From NCBI GenBank assembly GCA_963704505.1, contig OY969912.1:682001-746000 (forward strand): a DNA stretch of 64,000 bases, given 5' to 3'. Origin of the DNA: VRUE01 sp963704505. Lineage in GTDB: Bacteria > Actinomycetota > Thermoleophilia > Solirubrobacterales > 70-9. Below the pieces are notes generated by a model. That model was not told the DNA's origin, searched no databases, and worked only from the letters and a program-made list of their open reading frames with translations. The position numbers were made by a program, and so were the translations under genes. This document shows, in pieces, positions 36,491-45,704 of the stretch. Each line of letters begins with the position of its first letter. Position 1 is the first letter of the stretch.

Positions 36491-39325
36491 ATGGGCGATC
36501 CGCATGATCTACTCGGACGCTCGGCTGAGATCGCCGCCGTCGAAGAGACTCTTGACGCGGCCCGCAAGGGGCACGGCAATCTCACGCTAATCTCCGGTCC
36601 CGCCGGCATCGGCAAGTCGGCGCTGCTGGCAGGCGCCGAGCAGCTCGCGGCTGAATCGGGCTTTGCGGTGCTGCGCGCGGTTGGGAGCGAAGCGGAGCGG
36701 GCGCTTCCGTTCGGCGTCGTGCGCCAGCTGTACGCGCGCTTGTGGACAGATAGGAGCTCGAAAACCGATTCGGCACATCTCGGCGTCCTGCTCGCACCGG
36801 GGCTCGCCGGCGCGGCGGTCGCGATTCCGACCTACCAGGTACTCGATGCGCTGTACTGGCTGGTCAGCGACCTCGCCACAGAGGAACCGCTGGTGGTCGC
36901 GATCGATGACCTGCAATGGGTCGATGGGCCCTCGCTCGCACATCTGACTTTCCTCGCGCGGCGGTTGGAGGGGCTGCCGGTTGCCGTGATCTGCGCCGAG
37001 CGAGCCCATGAGGGCTCGGGGCCAGGGTTTGAAGAACTGCGGGAGCGAGTCGACCATTCGCTCCCGCTGGGGCCGCTCGATGCGGCCACGGTCAGCCAAC
37101 TGGTTGAAGAGAGGCTCGGCCAAGCCCCGTCACGGGGCTTTGTCTCGGCGTGCTTGCGGCAGACCGGCGGCAATCCGCTCTACCTGCTCGAGGTCCTGCG
37201 CGAGACCTCGGACGCCTCGCGGGCACCGGATGATCACGCGGCCGCGAAGGTGGGCGAAGTAGACGCCGAGCGGCTAACTCGTCACGTCTGGCGGCGGCTG
37301 GATGGGATCGGACCCGATGCCGGCACGGTTGCCGCCCTCGTCTCCCTGCTCGGAGAAAGGGCGGGCGTCGCGAGGATCTCCGAGCTGGCCGAAATCAGCG
37401 CCGAGCGTGTAGAGGAGGTCATCGAGGATCTGGTGGCCCGCGAGATCCTCGAGCTCCGGGAGCCCCTGCGCTTCTCCCATCCGATCGTGCGGGCCGCCGT
37501 GGACCGAGGCCCATCAGCGAGGCAGTTGGACAGCTGGCATCGCCGGGCGGCGGTGATGCTCGAGCGCGAAGGTGCGGACCTTCGCGAGATCGGAAGCCAT
37601 CTGATCGCCTGTCGGCCACGAGGAGATAAGTGGGTTGTGGAGCAACTGTGTGACTTTGCAGCGATGGCGATGCAGAGCGGTGCGCCCCAGCAGGCGGTCG
37701 AGGGGCTGACTCGGGCGCTGGACGAGCCGGCGGGGGATATGCGCATAAAGGTTCTGCGCGAGCTTGCTCTGGCGGAGGACGCCGCCGACCGCACGGGGCC
37801 CGCTCTAGACCATCTGCGCCAAGCGCGCGGCGAGGCCCGTGAGGGACGAGAGGTCGCAGAAATTGCGATAGCGGAGGCCCAGGTCCTAGGCCGGCTGTAC
37901 CGCCACGGCGAGGCGGCCGCCGTCCTGGACAAAGGCCTGGAAGCGCTCAACGGGTCCGACGAGGAACTCGTGGAGCGAATTGACGCCGAGCTGATCAACT
38001 CGGCTTTGATGTCTCCTGAGGCGCGCGAAAGAGGGCTTGCGCGTCTGGGGAGGTATGACGATCTGACGCCAGAGGGTCCGGCTGCCCAGGCTGTTCTGAC
38101 GGCGCGGGCGGTGATCGCCGCCCTGACCGTCCAACCGGCAGAGCAGACGGCTGAGCTCGCCGAGGCTGCGCTGCGGGCGGGTGGATTGAGCCGTGGCGGA
38201 CTTGGCACGGCGATCTGGACGCTGGCGGCCTGGGCGCTGATCTACATGAATCGCCCGGAATTGGCCCGGGAGCTGACGGAAGCTGAGCTCCCGGCCGTTC
38301 GACGCGACGGACACCCGCGCGAGATCTCGACGATCGAGGTGACGATCGCCGCCGCGGCGCTGCAGGAAGGCGATCTTCGGGTGGCCGTATCGCGGACCGA
38401 CGCGGCGCTGAGACTGTTCGACCTTTTCTCCGGCTCCTGGGGGTATGCGACCAACGCCATCGCCCTGATGGAGACCGGCGACCTGGCGGCGGCCGAGCGG
38501 ACCCTTGCCGCCGCCCCTCGGGACCTGTGGGATGAGACGGTGAGCGGCAGCTTCCCGATGACCCACGCACGCGCTCGGCTTCGCATCGCCGAACGCCGCC
38601 TTGACGATGCTGAGGTCGATATCGATGCGATGCGCCGCCGCAGCGAAGGCTACCCGCCGGGCCTGCGGGGGCTCGAGGATGTCTGGCGTCTTCTTGCCGC
38701 CGAGGTTGCGATTTATCGCGGCGAGCGAGAACGCGCGTTGGAGCTGACCGGGGTCGAGCTCGAGTACGCCCAGAGGATCGGCTCGCGGGTATTCATGGGT
38801 AGGGCGCTACGGGTAGACGGACTGGCGAAAGCCCATGAGGGGATCGGGGTCTTGAGAGAGTCGGTCGCGGTCCTGGCGAGCTCGCCCTACCGGCTTGAGC
38901 ACACGCGCTCGCTGGTCGCCCTCGGTGGGGCGCTGCGACGCGAGGGCGAGCGCATGGCCGCGCGAGAACCGCTGCGCGAGGGACTCGACCTGGCCTATCG
39001 CTGCGGGGCAAACGGTCTGGTGGATGAAGCCCGCACAGAACTGAGAGCAGCGGGGGCGCGCCCGCGGCGAGCGCTGCTCGAGGGGCCGGGGGCGCTGACC
39101 CCGCGCGAGGCGCGGATGGCGATCCTCGCCGCGCAGGGGAAGAGCAACCGGGAAATCGCGCAGGAGCTCTACGTGACGCTGGCGACGGTCGAGGGAACGC
39201 TGTGGCGGGCCTACGGAAAGTTGGGGATCTCGGGACGCGGGGCCCGCGAGGCCCTCCCGGAGGCTCTCGGCCCGCTCTTTGACCCAAGCGCAGCCAGGTC
39301 TGGCTCAGCGCCCAGAGCTAATTAG
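36491..39325 (+). CDS. LuxR-family regulator with AAA-type ATPase and TPR region (LAL/MalT-like)
   Basis: A 944-residue regulator. An N-terminal P-loop ATPase has Walker A GPAGIGKS (36-43) and Walker B LVVAIDDLQWVD (about 135-146), followed by sensor-type segments. The long middle is helical and Ala/Leu/Glu-rich, consistent with tetratricopeptide repeats. The C-terminus is a LuxR helix-turn-helix: ALTPREARMAILAAQGKSNREIA, then LYVTLATVEGTLWRAYGKLG. Members of this group bind an inducer in the TPR region and ATP, multimerise, and activate transcription. The usual third-helix Asn/Lys pattern is slightly altered (VEGTLWRAYGKLGI). It stands after the surface-protein block and could regulate it, but nothing in the sequence proves that. 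Confidence 0.9.
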   Translation: MGDPHDLLGRSAEIAAVEETLDAARKGHGNLTLISGPAGIGKSALLAGAEQLAAESGFAVLRAVGSEAERALPFGVVRQLYARLWTDRSSKTDSAHLGVLLAPGLAGAAVAIPTYQVLDALYWLVSDLATEEPLVVAIDDLQWVDGPSLAHLTFLARRLEGLPVAVICAERAHEGSGPGFEELRERVDHSLPLGPLDAATVSQLVEERLGQAPSRGFVSACLRQTGGNPLYLLEVLRETSDASRAPDDHAAAKVGEVDAERLTRHVWRRLDGIGPDAGTVAALVSLLGERAGVARISELAEISAERVEEVIEDLVAREILELREPLRFSHPIVRAAVDRGPSARQLDSWHRRAAVMLEREGADLREIGSHLIACRPRGDKWVVEQLCDFAAMAMQSGAPQQAVEGLTRALDEPAGDMRIKVLRELALAEDAADRTGPALDHLRQARGEAREGREVAEIAIAEAQVLGRLYRHGEAAAVLDKGLEALNGSDEELVERIDAELINSALMSPEARERGLARLGRYDDLTPEGPAAQAVLTARAVIAALTVQPAEQTAELAEAALRAGGLSRGGLGTAIWTLAAWALIYMNRPELARELTEAELPAVRRDGHPREISTIEVTIAAAALQEGDLRVAVSRTDAALRLFDLFSGSWGYATNAIALMETGDLAAAERTLAAAPRDLWDETVSGSFPMTHARARLRIAERRLDDAEVDIDAMRRRSEGYPPGLRGLEDVWRLLAAEVAIYRGERERALELTGVELEYAQRIGSRVFMGRALRVDGLAKAHEGIGVLRESVAVLASSPYRLEHTRSLVALGGALRREGERMAAREPLREGLDLAYRCGANGLVDEARTELRAAGARPRRALLEGPGALTPREARMAILAAQGKSNREIAQELYVTLATVEGTLWRAYGKLGISGRGAREALPEALGPLFDPSAARSGSAPRAN

Positions 39326-39379
39326 AGGGTTCGGCCTTGTAGCGGGAGGACCCCGGGCCCGGTATCACCAGCTGCTGAG

Positions 39380-39808
39380 ATGCCGCCCGATGAACAACAG
39401 CAATTCGTTCGCGGTATGCGTCCCGCCTTGCTCTGGTGGCTCGACTTCAGCATCACGGCCGGCCTCGCCCATAGTCTCGCGGCCCGCCGCCTCGCCGCCC
39501 GCTCGAGCTGGAACTACTCGCCAGGCTGGCAGCGTGAGATTGCCCTCTGGAACGTTGGCCTGACCACGGCGATGCTCCGCACCTACCTCCACCCGACCGA
39601 GCCCACCGCACTTACTCTCGCCCATAGTCTCCGAGTCCTCTCGATCGCCCTGGGCCTCAACCACGTCGCCTCGCTTCGCAATCGCCCCCGCTCCGTCCAC
39701 ATCGGTGGCGTCTTTGGCAATGCCCTCGCCGTGGGCCTGCTCACCCGTGCCCTGCGCAGCGCGCCAAGGCAGCCCGCCTCGGTTTCATCCCAGGCGCCAA
39801 TTCCCTAA
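39380..39808 (+). CDS. Small putative membrane protein
   Basis: A 142-residue protein. Two moderately hydrophobic segments (LLWWLDFSITAGLAHSLAA and GGVFGNALAVGLLTRAL) flank a central region containing SWNYSPGWQREIALWNVGLTTAMLRTYL. The combination Y-x-PGWQREI-x-x-WN is well formed and suggests a conserved family, but I cannot name it. It lies 54 bases after the LuxR regulator and 53 before the PucR-type regulator on the same strand. The function is unknown. Confidence 0.6.
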   Translation: MPPDEQQQFVRGMRPALLWWLDFSITAGLAHSLAARRLAARSSWNYSPGWQREIALWNVGLTTAMLRTYLHPTEPTALTLAHSLRVLSIALGLNHVASLRNRPRSVHIGGVFGNALAVGLLTRALRSAPRQPASVSSQAPIP

Positions 39809-39861
39809 TTCAAAGGTTCGACTTTGTAGCGAACGTCACGCCGCAGCCCGAACATAGCGTT

Positions 39862-41124
39862 GTGCAGGCTTCCCGGGCTACATCCCCGCCGCTCAAACGC
39901 TCTCCGCGTGCTGAGCGTGCCGCCGAAGGGCTTGTCGCGGTCTCCACCACCGATACCTTCGAGCGCCTGGCTGACGAGCTCGAGGCAGAGCTCGACTCGT
40001 TGCTTCCCGCCGCCCTCGAGCGGCTCCGCCAGCGGGCACCGATGTGGAACATCGCCTCCTCCTTTAGCTGCGAGCAGGTCAGAGCCTTCTCTCACACCAG
40101 CCTGCGGACCCAGCTGCGCTCATTTCGTCTCGGTCTCCTACCCGAGGAGTGCCCGGAGGTCGACGCCGGCGCCGCCCGAGCCGTTGCCGCCGTCGGCGAG
40201 TTGCGCGCCCTGCTCGGGGGCTACGCGGCAGCTCAGGCCAGCCTCTCCGATGCCTGGCTCGATCTCGTCGAGGCTGGCGCTTCTGATAGCCAGGAGCGCC
40301 GCGAGCTGCTGCGGCGCGGCTCGGATTTCTTCTTCCAGTACTGCGGCTTGCTGAGCGACTACGTCGCCAGCATCTACCAGCACGAGCTCGAACGCTCCTC
40401 CCAGAGCAGCGAGCGCCGCCGCTTTCAGGCGATCCGCGCGGTGCTCGAAGGCAACTCGCCCGATCCTGCCGGCGGCAGTCTCAACTTCGACCTTGACCAA
40501 CACCACCTCGGGCTGCTCGCCTGGGGCGAGGGTGTCGAGATCGCGGTTCGCGGACTCGCGGGAAGCCTCGAGCGGCCCTATCTACTCACCGGTCCCTTGA
40601 ATGGAGCCTGGTGGGCCTGGGTCAGTGGCATGCGCCCCTTCGAGGTATCCGAGGAACGGCTGATCGAGCAATTCGAGCCGCCGCCCGGAACAGCGATCGC
40701 GATCGGCCAGCCCGCCTACGGAGAGGATGGCTTCCGTGCCACCCACCGCCAGGCCCAGCGCGCACGCTGGGCTTCGCGTTTCTCTGAGCAGCGCCTGGTT
40801 CGCTACGCCGACGTCGCCGTCGAGTCACTGGCCTCTGAAAACGATGAGGAAGCCCGGCGCTTCGTCGCCCGTGAGCTGCGCGGCATCGAGGATCACTCGC
40901 CCGAGTCTCAACGGATCCGCGAGACCCTGATCGCCTATTTCGCATCTGAGCACAACGCCGCCTCCGCTGCCGCCAGGCTCGGGGTCCACCAACAGACCGT
41001 CGCCAACCGTCTGCGCACTGTTGAGGAGCGTCTAGGCCGCCCTGTCGGTTCGCGTCGCGTGGAGTTAGAGGTGGCCCTGCGACTGCGTGCCACTTTGGCC
41101 GGTGATCTCCCTTCTCCCACTTGA
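39862..41124 (+). CDS. PucR-type transcriptional regulator
   Basis: A 420-residue protein starting at GTG 39862. The last 60 residues match the PucR C-terminal helix-turn-helix (HTH_30): RIRETLIAYFASEHNAASAAARLGVHQQTVANRLRTVEERLG. The stretch LGVHQQTVANRLRTVEE is the recognition part. The preceding region (about 180-340) looks like the degenerate GGDEF-like/CdaR domain seen in these regulators, with AIAIGQPAYGEDGFRATHRQAQRA in place of the usual GxG-x-LxxSYxEA. The N-terminal 170 residues are helical and resemble the RsbRD-like or sensory helices of related actinobacterial regulators. Target genes are unknown. Confidence 0.85.
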   Translation: MQASRATSPPLKRSPRAERAAEGLVAVSTTDTFERLADELEAELDSLLPAALERLRQRAPMWNIASSFSCEQVRAFSHTSLRTQLRSFRLGLLPEECPEVDAGAARAVAAVGELRALLGGYAAAQASLSDAWLDLVEAGASDSQERRELLRRGSDFFFQYCGLLSDYVASIYQHELERSSQSSERRRFQAIRAVLEGNSPDPAGGSLNFDLDQHHLGLLAWGEGVEIAVRGLAGSLERPYLLTGPLNGAWWAWVSGMRPFEVSEERLIEQFEPPPGTAIAIGQPAYGEDGFRATHRQAQRARWASRFSEQRLVRYADVAVESLASENDEEARRFVARELRGIEDHSPESQRIRETLIAYFASEHNAASAAARLGVHQQTVANRLRTVEERLGRPVGSRRVELEVALRLRATLAGDLPSPT

Positions 41125-41333
41125 GTGCTCTCGTGTGCCACGTTCGAAATACCTACACAGCTGCTTCGAATCACTTTCGTAGTTCTCTGCCATTGGCGGC
41201 CCCATGCTTGCTTCGTCCAGCAACCGGTGGAGGCGCTTCAGGGAACCCGGGCCTAGACCGCAGTTGAAGCAACGAGAACTGAATAACCCCTAGTCGGTCC
41301 TTGTGGCCGGCAGAGAAATGGCAGGGATTGGAT

Positions 41334-42116
41334 ATGGGCCGCAAGCTCTTTTGGACATTGGCACTCACTGCTGCACTTGCTCTCAGCGTCGTTGCGTTTG
41401 CTAGCGCTGAGAAGCCGATCACGGTTCAGGCCGGCAACCTGCGATTGACCTTCAACGGCGGCGTTACGCCGAAGGCACTCTCGAGGACCAAGCTCGAACC
41501 GATCTCTCTCAATGTGCAGGGCAAGATCGAGGAGGTCGACGGCAGTCACCCGCCCGCGCTGACCGAAGTCGTTGTCGACACCGACAAGAACGGCACGATC
41601 GACGTCCGGGGCGTGCCGACCTGCAAACAGGGTCAGCTCGAAGCAGTGACCACGACGGGGGCAGAAAAAGCCTGCAAGCCGGCGATCCTCGGCACCGGCA
41701 CGACCGATATTGACCTGCTCTTCCCCGAATCGAGCCCTGTCGCCCTGCACTCGAAACTTCTCGCTCTAAACGGCGGCACCAAGGGCGGGGTGACGACGAT
41801 CTACATCCACGCCTTCCTCACCACCCCGGTGACGGCAGCGGTAGTCACCACGGTGAAAATTTCCAAAGAGCACAAAGGGCCCTACGGCATTCGCTCAATC
41901 GCGACGATCCCGAAGATCGCCGGCTACGCGGGCTCAGTCACCAACTTCAACCTCACCTTCAAGAAGAAGCTCTTCCCTTATAAGGGCCAGAAGCATGGCT
42001 ACCTGCTGGCGAAATGCCCCACCGGCACCTTCGTCGCCCAGGCCGAAGCCATGTTTCACGACGGCACCAAGATCGGGCCGGCGAAAATCACCAGGACCTG
42101 CACGCCAAAGGGCTAG
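41334..42116 (+). CDS. Small secreted protein, family copy 3
   Basis: The ATG at 41334 gives 260 residues with a signal peptide (LFWTLALTAALALSVVAFASA). An earlier ATG at 41301 would add 11 residues without improving the signal. Shared family blocks are VQAGNLRLTFNGGVTPKALS, LTEVVVDTDKNGTIDVRGVP, TCKQGQLEAVTT, KACKPAILGTG, IPKIAGYAGSVTNF and KGQKHGYLLAKCPTG. It is clearly paralogous to the proteins at 1403 (closest) and 34343, and has no insertion. The three cysteines in TCKQ, KACKP and AKCPTG are kept among the family. The 209-base gap upstream (41125-41333) holds no other gene; no function is known. Confidence 0.8.
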   Translation: MGRKLFWTLALTAALALSVVAFASAEKPITVQAGNLRLTFNGGVTPKALSRTKLEPISLNVQGKIEEVDGSHPPALTEVVVDTDKNGTIDVRGVPTCKQGQLEAVTTTGAEKACKPAILGTGTTDIDLLFPESSPVALHSKLLALNGGTKGGVTTIYIHAFLTTPVTAAVVTTVKISKEHKGPYGIRSIATIPKIAGYAGSVTNFNLTFKKKLFPYKGQKHGYLLAKCPTGTFVAQAEAMFHDGTKIGPAKITRTCTPKG

Positions 42117-42180
42117 ATCGCGGGTTCGGCCAATGACTGTTCTTGAAGAAACTTCCTCGGGCTACCCTGGCCCGGGGAGC

Positions 42181-42369
42181 CTGTCGTCGTCCTCCTTCCC
42201 TGTAGGGCGGCGACAGCGGGGCCAACCCGGTATCCCGTTCCGGGAGGCGCCAATGCGGTACCCGCACCGGACCACGTTCGAGGGATCTCTCTTCCCTTCA
42301 CACGGCCGAATGCGGAAGAGGGCTAGCCGGGCACCTATCGGGGCCTTTCCCAAGTCCACGGTGCCCGGC
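42181..42369 (+). ncRNA. Highly structured intergenic region, possible RNA element
   Basis: Consecutive inverted repeats fill this interval: CTGTCGTCG (42181-42189) with CGGCGACAG (42208-42216); CCCGG with CCGGG; TGCGG (42254-42258) with CCGCA (42262-42266); CTCTTCC (42289-42295) with GGAAGAG (42314-42320); and GCCGGGCACC (42326-42335) with GGTGCCCGGC (42360-42369). It ends 37 bases before a DUF3892 gene. It could be a 5' regulatory RNA or an independent small RNA. It matches no family I recognise. Confidence 0.4.
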
Positions 42370-42406
42370 GGCCCCACATCCTTTAACCACTCCGACTCCC
42401 GGCAGG

Positions 42407-42688
42407 GTGAGTAACGAGATTACGTGTGTGCTCGTTCACGGGTCCAATGGAACCCGTCGAGTCGCGGCTGTGGGCGGCCGTGGCTGGATTCAGGATGCGA
42501 ACACTGCGATCGGTGAGATTGATGAGGGCTGGGAGTATTACGTGCGCATTGGCGCCGCTCAGATCCGGGTCGTGGTCGTCAGCGAGAACGGTCATCGATA
42601 CCTAAGCACCGATTCGGCCGAAGTCGAGGAGAACGCGCTGCTCGCGTTGCCGAGTTGTGCGGGCGATGACGGTCCGCGCGCAGGTTGA
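42407..42688 (+). CDS. DUF3892 family protein
   Basis: A 93-residue protein starting at GTG 42407. The pattern I-x-C-V, then RRVAAVGGRGWIQDANTAIGEI, then GWEYYVRIGAAQIRVVVV, then NGHRYLSTDSAEVEENALLALPSC is that of DUF3892, small beta-rich proteins of unknown function, ending with the characteristic N-x-LL-x-LPxC. No signal peptide or membrane helix is present. It lies between a structured intergenic region and a sigma-factor gene 43 bases downstream; joint control with the sigma factor is possible. Confidence 0.75.
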   Translation: MSNEITCVLVHGSNGTRRVAAVGGRGWIQDANTAIGEIDEGWEYYVRIGAAQIRVVVVSENGHRYLSTDSAEVEENALLALPSCAGDDGPRAG

Positions 42689-42731
42689 AGGCCGGTGACG
42701 CGGATTGGCGCCGCCAACGACAACCGGGTCG

Positions 42732-43979
42732 ATGGAGCAAAAGGACGAACAGGGTGGGGCCAAACAGGGCTCCGGCCCCAAGGTATCCCGACGCTTGAGT
42801 CGGTCGGCCCCGCCAGTTGATGACGCGGTCATCAAGGCCGTCAAGGTCGGTCTGCACGGCAAACTTCGACGACTTGATCTAACCGAGTCCTGGATTGAGC
42901 GATGCGAGGACGACCTAGTGGGTCAAGGTCTCGCTGAGTACGCGCGAGCAAGGTCTCGAGGTGTTGAGATCACGAACCCCGGCGGTTGGCTTGTGCACAC
43001 CGGATATCGGCGCGCGATCGATCAGCTCCGCCGTGAAGGCCACGAGATCTACGGGGAGGGTGCCGAGGCGATCTTGAGCGCTGCCCCCGATCCCGCCAGC
43101 GCGACTGATGATGAGGCGATCGGGCGTATTGAGGTCGAGCAGCTGCACGAGGCAGTTGCCGAGCTCTCAGACCAGCAGCGCCAAGCGCTCAGCCTCTACT
43201 TCTTCGAGGAAATGTCGACTAGGGCGGCGGCTGATGCGCTCAGGGTGAGTGAGCCGACGTTTCGCAGGCGACGTGATGCCGCCATCCAGGCGATACGTGA
43301 GCGCCTCGGGATAGAGCCCGAGCAGGGCGATGCGCTCGCGGTCGAGATCGGACTCGCGGCCTGGCTCAGCCTTGCGGCAGGCGCAGCTCGGCCGACGATC
43401 GCCGACTACGCGATCGCTGCCAGCGAGAGCGTCAGAAGCAGCGTTGGTACGGCGACGGGTCGGATCCGCGACCTCTTTGCGCGATTCCTTTCTTCTGGAG
43501 GAGGGGAGGGGGCGAGCGGCGCGACGGTCGGGGCTGCCGCGCGGGTCACCGGCGTATGTGCGACCGCAGTGGTTGCGTGCGTTGCGAGCGGTGTCGTGGG
43601 ACCAGGTGTGGGAGGCGTTGATGTTCTCGGCGGTGGAGGTCACGGTTCCGATGGGCGGCCAGCACCGCTGAAGCGCGAGCAGGTGCTCTCCCGCGAAGAA
43701 ATCTCGGCGCCGGCTCCTCGATCGTCTAACTCCGGCGAAGTGCATCGCGGTGAGCACGCAGCGGGCGGGGCGAAGCCCGGTTCATCGGAAAGGCCCGAGC
43801 GCGGGGGCAGGGCTAAGCGCGCAGAGCGCGCGGCAAGTTCTCAGTTCGGCATCGAGCCTGAAGCGACCCCAGAATCACCCGCTCCCGAAGTGGCCCCCCC
43901 TCCGCCATCGACATCGCCTAGCTCTGGAGGCGGGACAAGTCCGACCCGATCTGCCAACGAACAGTTCGGGCTGCCGTGA
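42732..43979 (+). CDS. Sigma-70 family (ECF-like) factor with membrane segment and extracytoplasmic-type tail
   Basis: The ATG at 42732 gives 415 residues; a TTG at 42705 is possible. Region 2 is represented by ITNPGGWLVHTGYRRAIDQLRRE and region 4 by ELSDQQRQALSLYFFEEMSTRAAADALRVSEPTFRRRRDAAI, so promoter recognition and core binding are expected. About 190 further residues follow: a Gly-rich segment, a hydrophobic stretch VCATAVVACVASGVVGPGVGG that can cross the membrane, and a long Pro/Ser/Glu-rich tail. The tail contains two related motifs, SQFGIE and the extreme C-terminal EQFGLP. The stop codon overlaps a GTG in the frame of the next gene, a secreted protein. A membrane-tethered sigma factor that senses the envelope is the inference. 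Confidence 0.8.
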   Translation: MEQKDEQGGAKQGSGPKVSRRLSRSAPPVDDAVIKAVKVGLHGKLRRLDLTESWIERCEDDLVGQGLAEYARARSRGVEITNPGGWLVHTGYRRAIDQLRREGHEIYGEGAEAILSAAPDPASATDDEAIGRIEVEQLHEAVAELSDQQRQALSLYFFEEMSTRAAADALRVSEPTFRRRRDAAIQAIRERLGIEPEQGDALAVEIGLAAWLSLAAGAARPTIADYAIAASESVRSSVGTATGRIRDLFARFLSSGGGEGASGATVGAAARVTGVCATAVVACVASGVVGPGVGGVDVLGGGGHGSDGRPAPLKREQVLSREEISAPAPRSSNSGEVHRGEHAAGGAKPGSSERPERGGRAKRAERAASSQFGIEPEATPESPAPEVAPPPPSTSPSSGGGTSPTRSANEQFGLP

Positions 43980-44089
43980 GCACTGGTCTGACGCATTACC
44001 GGATCCCCAACGACATAGGGGGCAAAGGCGCCTGCCGCACCGGCGCGGCGGCGCCACTCGCGCTCCCGATGCCGGTGTGGAGGTACCAA

Positions 44090-45673
44090 ATGTTTGGAGG
44101 ATGCAATTCGATTCGGGTTGGCTGGCGGCTCGCTCTTCTCTCGGCGTTAGCGCTTGGCACCCTCGCCATCTTCAGCTCATCAGCCAATGCAGGGAGCTAC
44201 ATCGTCGCCCAATGCTCCCCCGGGGTGTACCCAGGAGCCCTGGATGCGGGCTTCACCGCATCCACCTCGCACTACAGCCCACACGCTGACTGCGGGCCAG
44301 AAGCCCCCGGCATGCAAATCACCCATTTCCTGACAGCGGGAGAGACCGGGACGGTGCAGGGCGCCTTCGGCGCCTGGGTCTGGCAGGCGCCGGCGGGCAC
44401 CTTCATCACCGGTGGCTCGACCTTCAGTAGGCTCGCCACCGAAGCCGGCCAGCACGGCTACCTCGCGGTATCGCCCGACAGCGGCTCCGGGGTCGCCTTC
44501 GAGAACCAGAACGACAACCAGGGCCACGAGGCAGGGATTCCGGCCGGCAACTGGCGCTACCTGGTGGCGCGGCTCGAATGCACCCAGCCGAACGAAGGCA
44601 ATCGTTGTGTGGGCGCCGCGGCGGGCGCACACACCTTCATAAAGCAGGTACGGATCGTGCTGACTGACGTGTCGCAACCGACGATCTCGACGGGGGGTTC
44701 GATGTTCTCGGGCGGCGTGCTTCGGGGCCCTCAAGCGATCGCCGTCTCTGCCGCCGACCAGGGTGCGGGCCTTGCCTCGGTCGCCATCTCGGTCAATGGC
44801 AAGTCGGCCGCGGGCGATGACCTCTCGGCATCATGCAACCCGTTGCCGGGGGATCTCACTTCGAGGATGTCACCCTGTCCTCCGAGCTTCGGCAAGACCT
44901 ACGCGCTCGACACGGCTGCTCCCCCCTTCCAAGAGGGGACGAACACCGTGACGGTATGCGCTGCCGACTACGCCCGGATCGGAACCCCGAACAGCGCCTG
45001 CGAGACACACGAAGTCCTGATCGACAACCTCTGCCCGGGATCGCCGGTTGGGGGCGGGCAGACAGTTACAGGCGCCTTTGCCGGCAACGGGAAAATAGAA
45101 CGGACCCTGGCCTTCCATCGCCGGGCGCTGATCCACGGGCGGCTACGCGACGGCGCCGGCAACCCGATCGCCGGAGCCCAGGTCTGCATCCAAGGCCACA
45201 GCGCTCTGAGTGGCCGTGCCTTCCACCTGATCGGAACCGCAACCACGAACCAGAACGGTGGCTGGGCCTTCAAGCTGCACCACGGACCCTCGAGAACGAT
45301 TCGGGTCGGCTATCGCTTTGGCGCCTTTCAGACCAGCGTTGACCTTGAATTGCACATGCGGGCGAAAGCGACGCTCCACCTGAGCTGCCACCGCGCCCGG
45401 GTCAACCGCAAGGTCTATTTCTCGGGAGAGATCGCGGGGCCGCGAGCCAAGAAGCGCGTCGTAGTGGTGCGGGGCACGGTTCCCGGCGCCAAGCGTCTCT
45501 TCCTCGTACGCCGGGCCCGCACCGACGCTCTCGGGCACTTCCGAGTCGGCTACGCCTTCTCGCCGGTCTCGGTGTCTACAAGGTTTGTCTTCTGGGCCGT
45601 CGTCCCCGAACAGAACGGCTACCCCTATGTGCGAGGGCGGTCGGTCAATCGCTTCATCCGGGTCAGGCCATAG
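44090..45673 (+). CDS. Large secreted protein with Ig-like/carboxypeptidase-regulatory-like domain
   Basis: The ATG at 44090 is preferred because GGAGG lies 6 bases upstream and because it gives a normal signal peptide (VGWRLALLSALALGTLAIFSSSANA). A GTG at 43976 overlapping the sigma-factor stop would add 38 residues. The protein has 527 residues. The N-terminal 190 mature residues form a jelly-roll-like domain (GYLAVSPDSGSGVAFENQN, NWRYLVARLECTQ). A Ser/Gly-rich domain with AVSAADQGAGLASVAISVNG follows, which is typical of bacterial Ig-like repeats. A carboxypeptidase-regulatory-like domain (HGRLRDGAGNPIAGAQVCIQG, TNQNGGWAFKL) and a second beta domain close it. Regulation by the preceding sigma factor is likely from context. 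Confidence 0.8.
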   Translation: MFGGCNSIRVGWRLALLSALALGTLAIFSSSANAGSYIVAQCSPGVYPGALDAGFTASTSHYSPHADCGPEAPGMQITHFLTAGETGTVQGAFGAWVWQAPAGTFITGGSTFSRLATEAGQHGYLAVSPDSGSGVAFENQNDNQGHEAGIPAGNWRYLVARLECTQPNEGNRCVGAAAGAHTFIKQVRIVLTDVSQPTISTGGSMFSGGVLRGPQAIAVSAADQGAGLASVAISVNGKSAAGDDLSASCNPLPGDLTSRMSPCPPSFGKTYALDTAAPPFQEGTNTVTVCAADYARIGTPNSACETHEVLIDNLCPGSPVGGGQTVTGAFAGNGKIERTLAFHRRALIHGRLRDGAGNPIAGAQVCIQGHSALSGRAFHLIGTATTNQNGGWAFKLHHGPSRTIRVGYRFGAFQTSVDLELHMRAKATLHLSCHRARVNRKVYFSGEIAGPRAKKRVVVVRGTVPGAKRLFLVRRARTDALGHFRVGYAFSPVSVSTRFVFWAVVPEQNGYPYVRGRSVNRFIRVRP

Positions 45674-45704
45674 CCGAGCAAGCCAACCAAAAGGAGTTGA
45701 GTCC

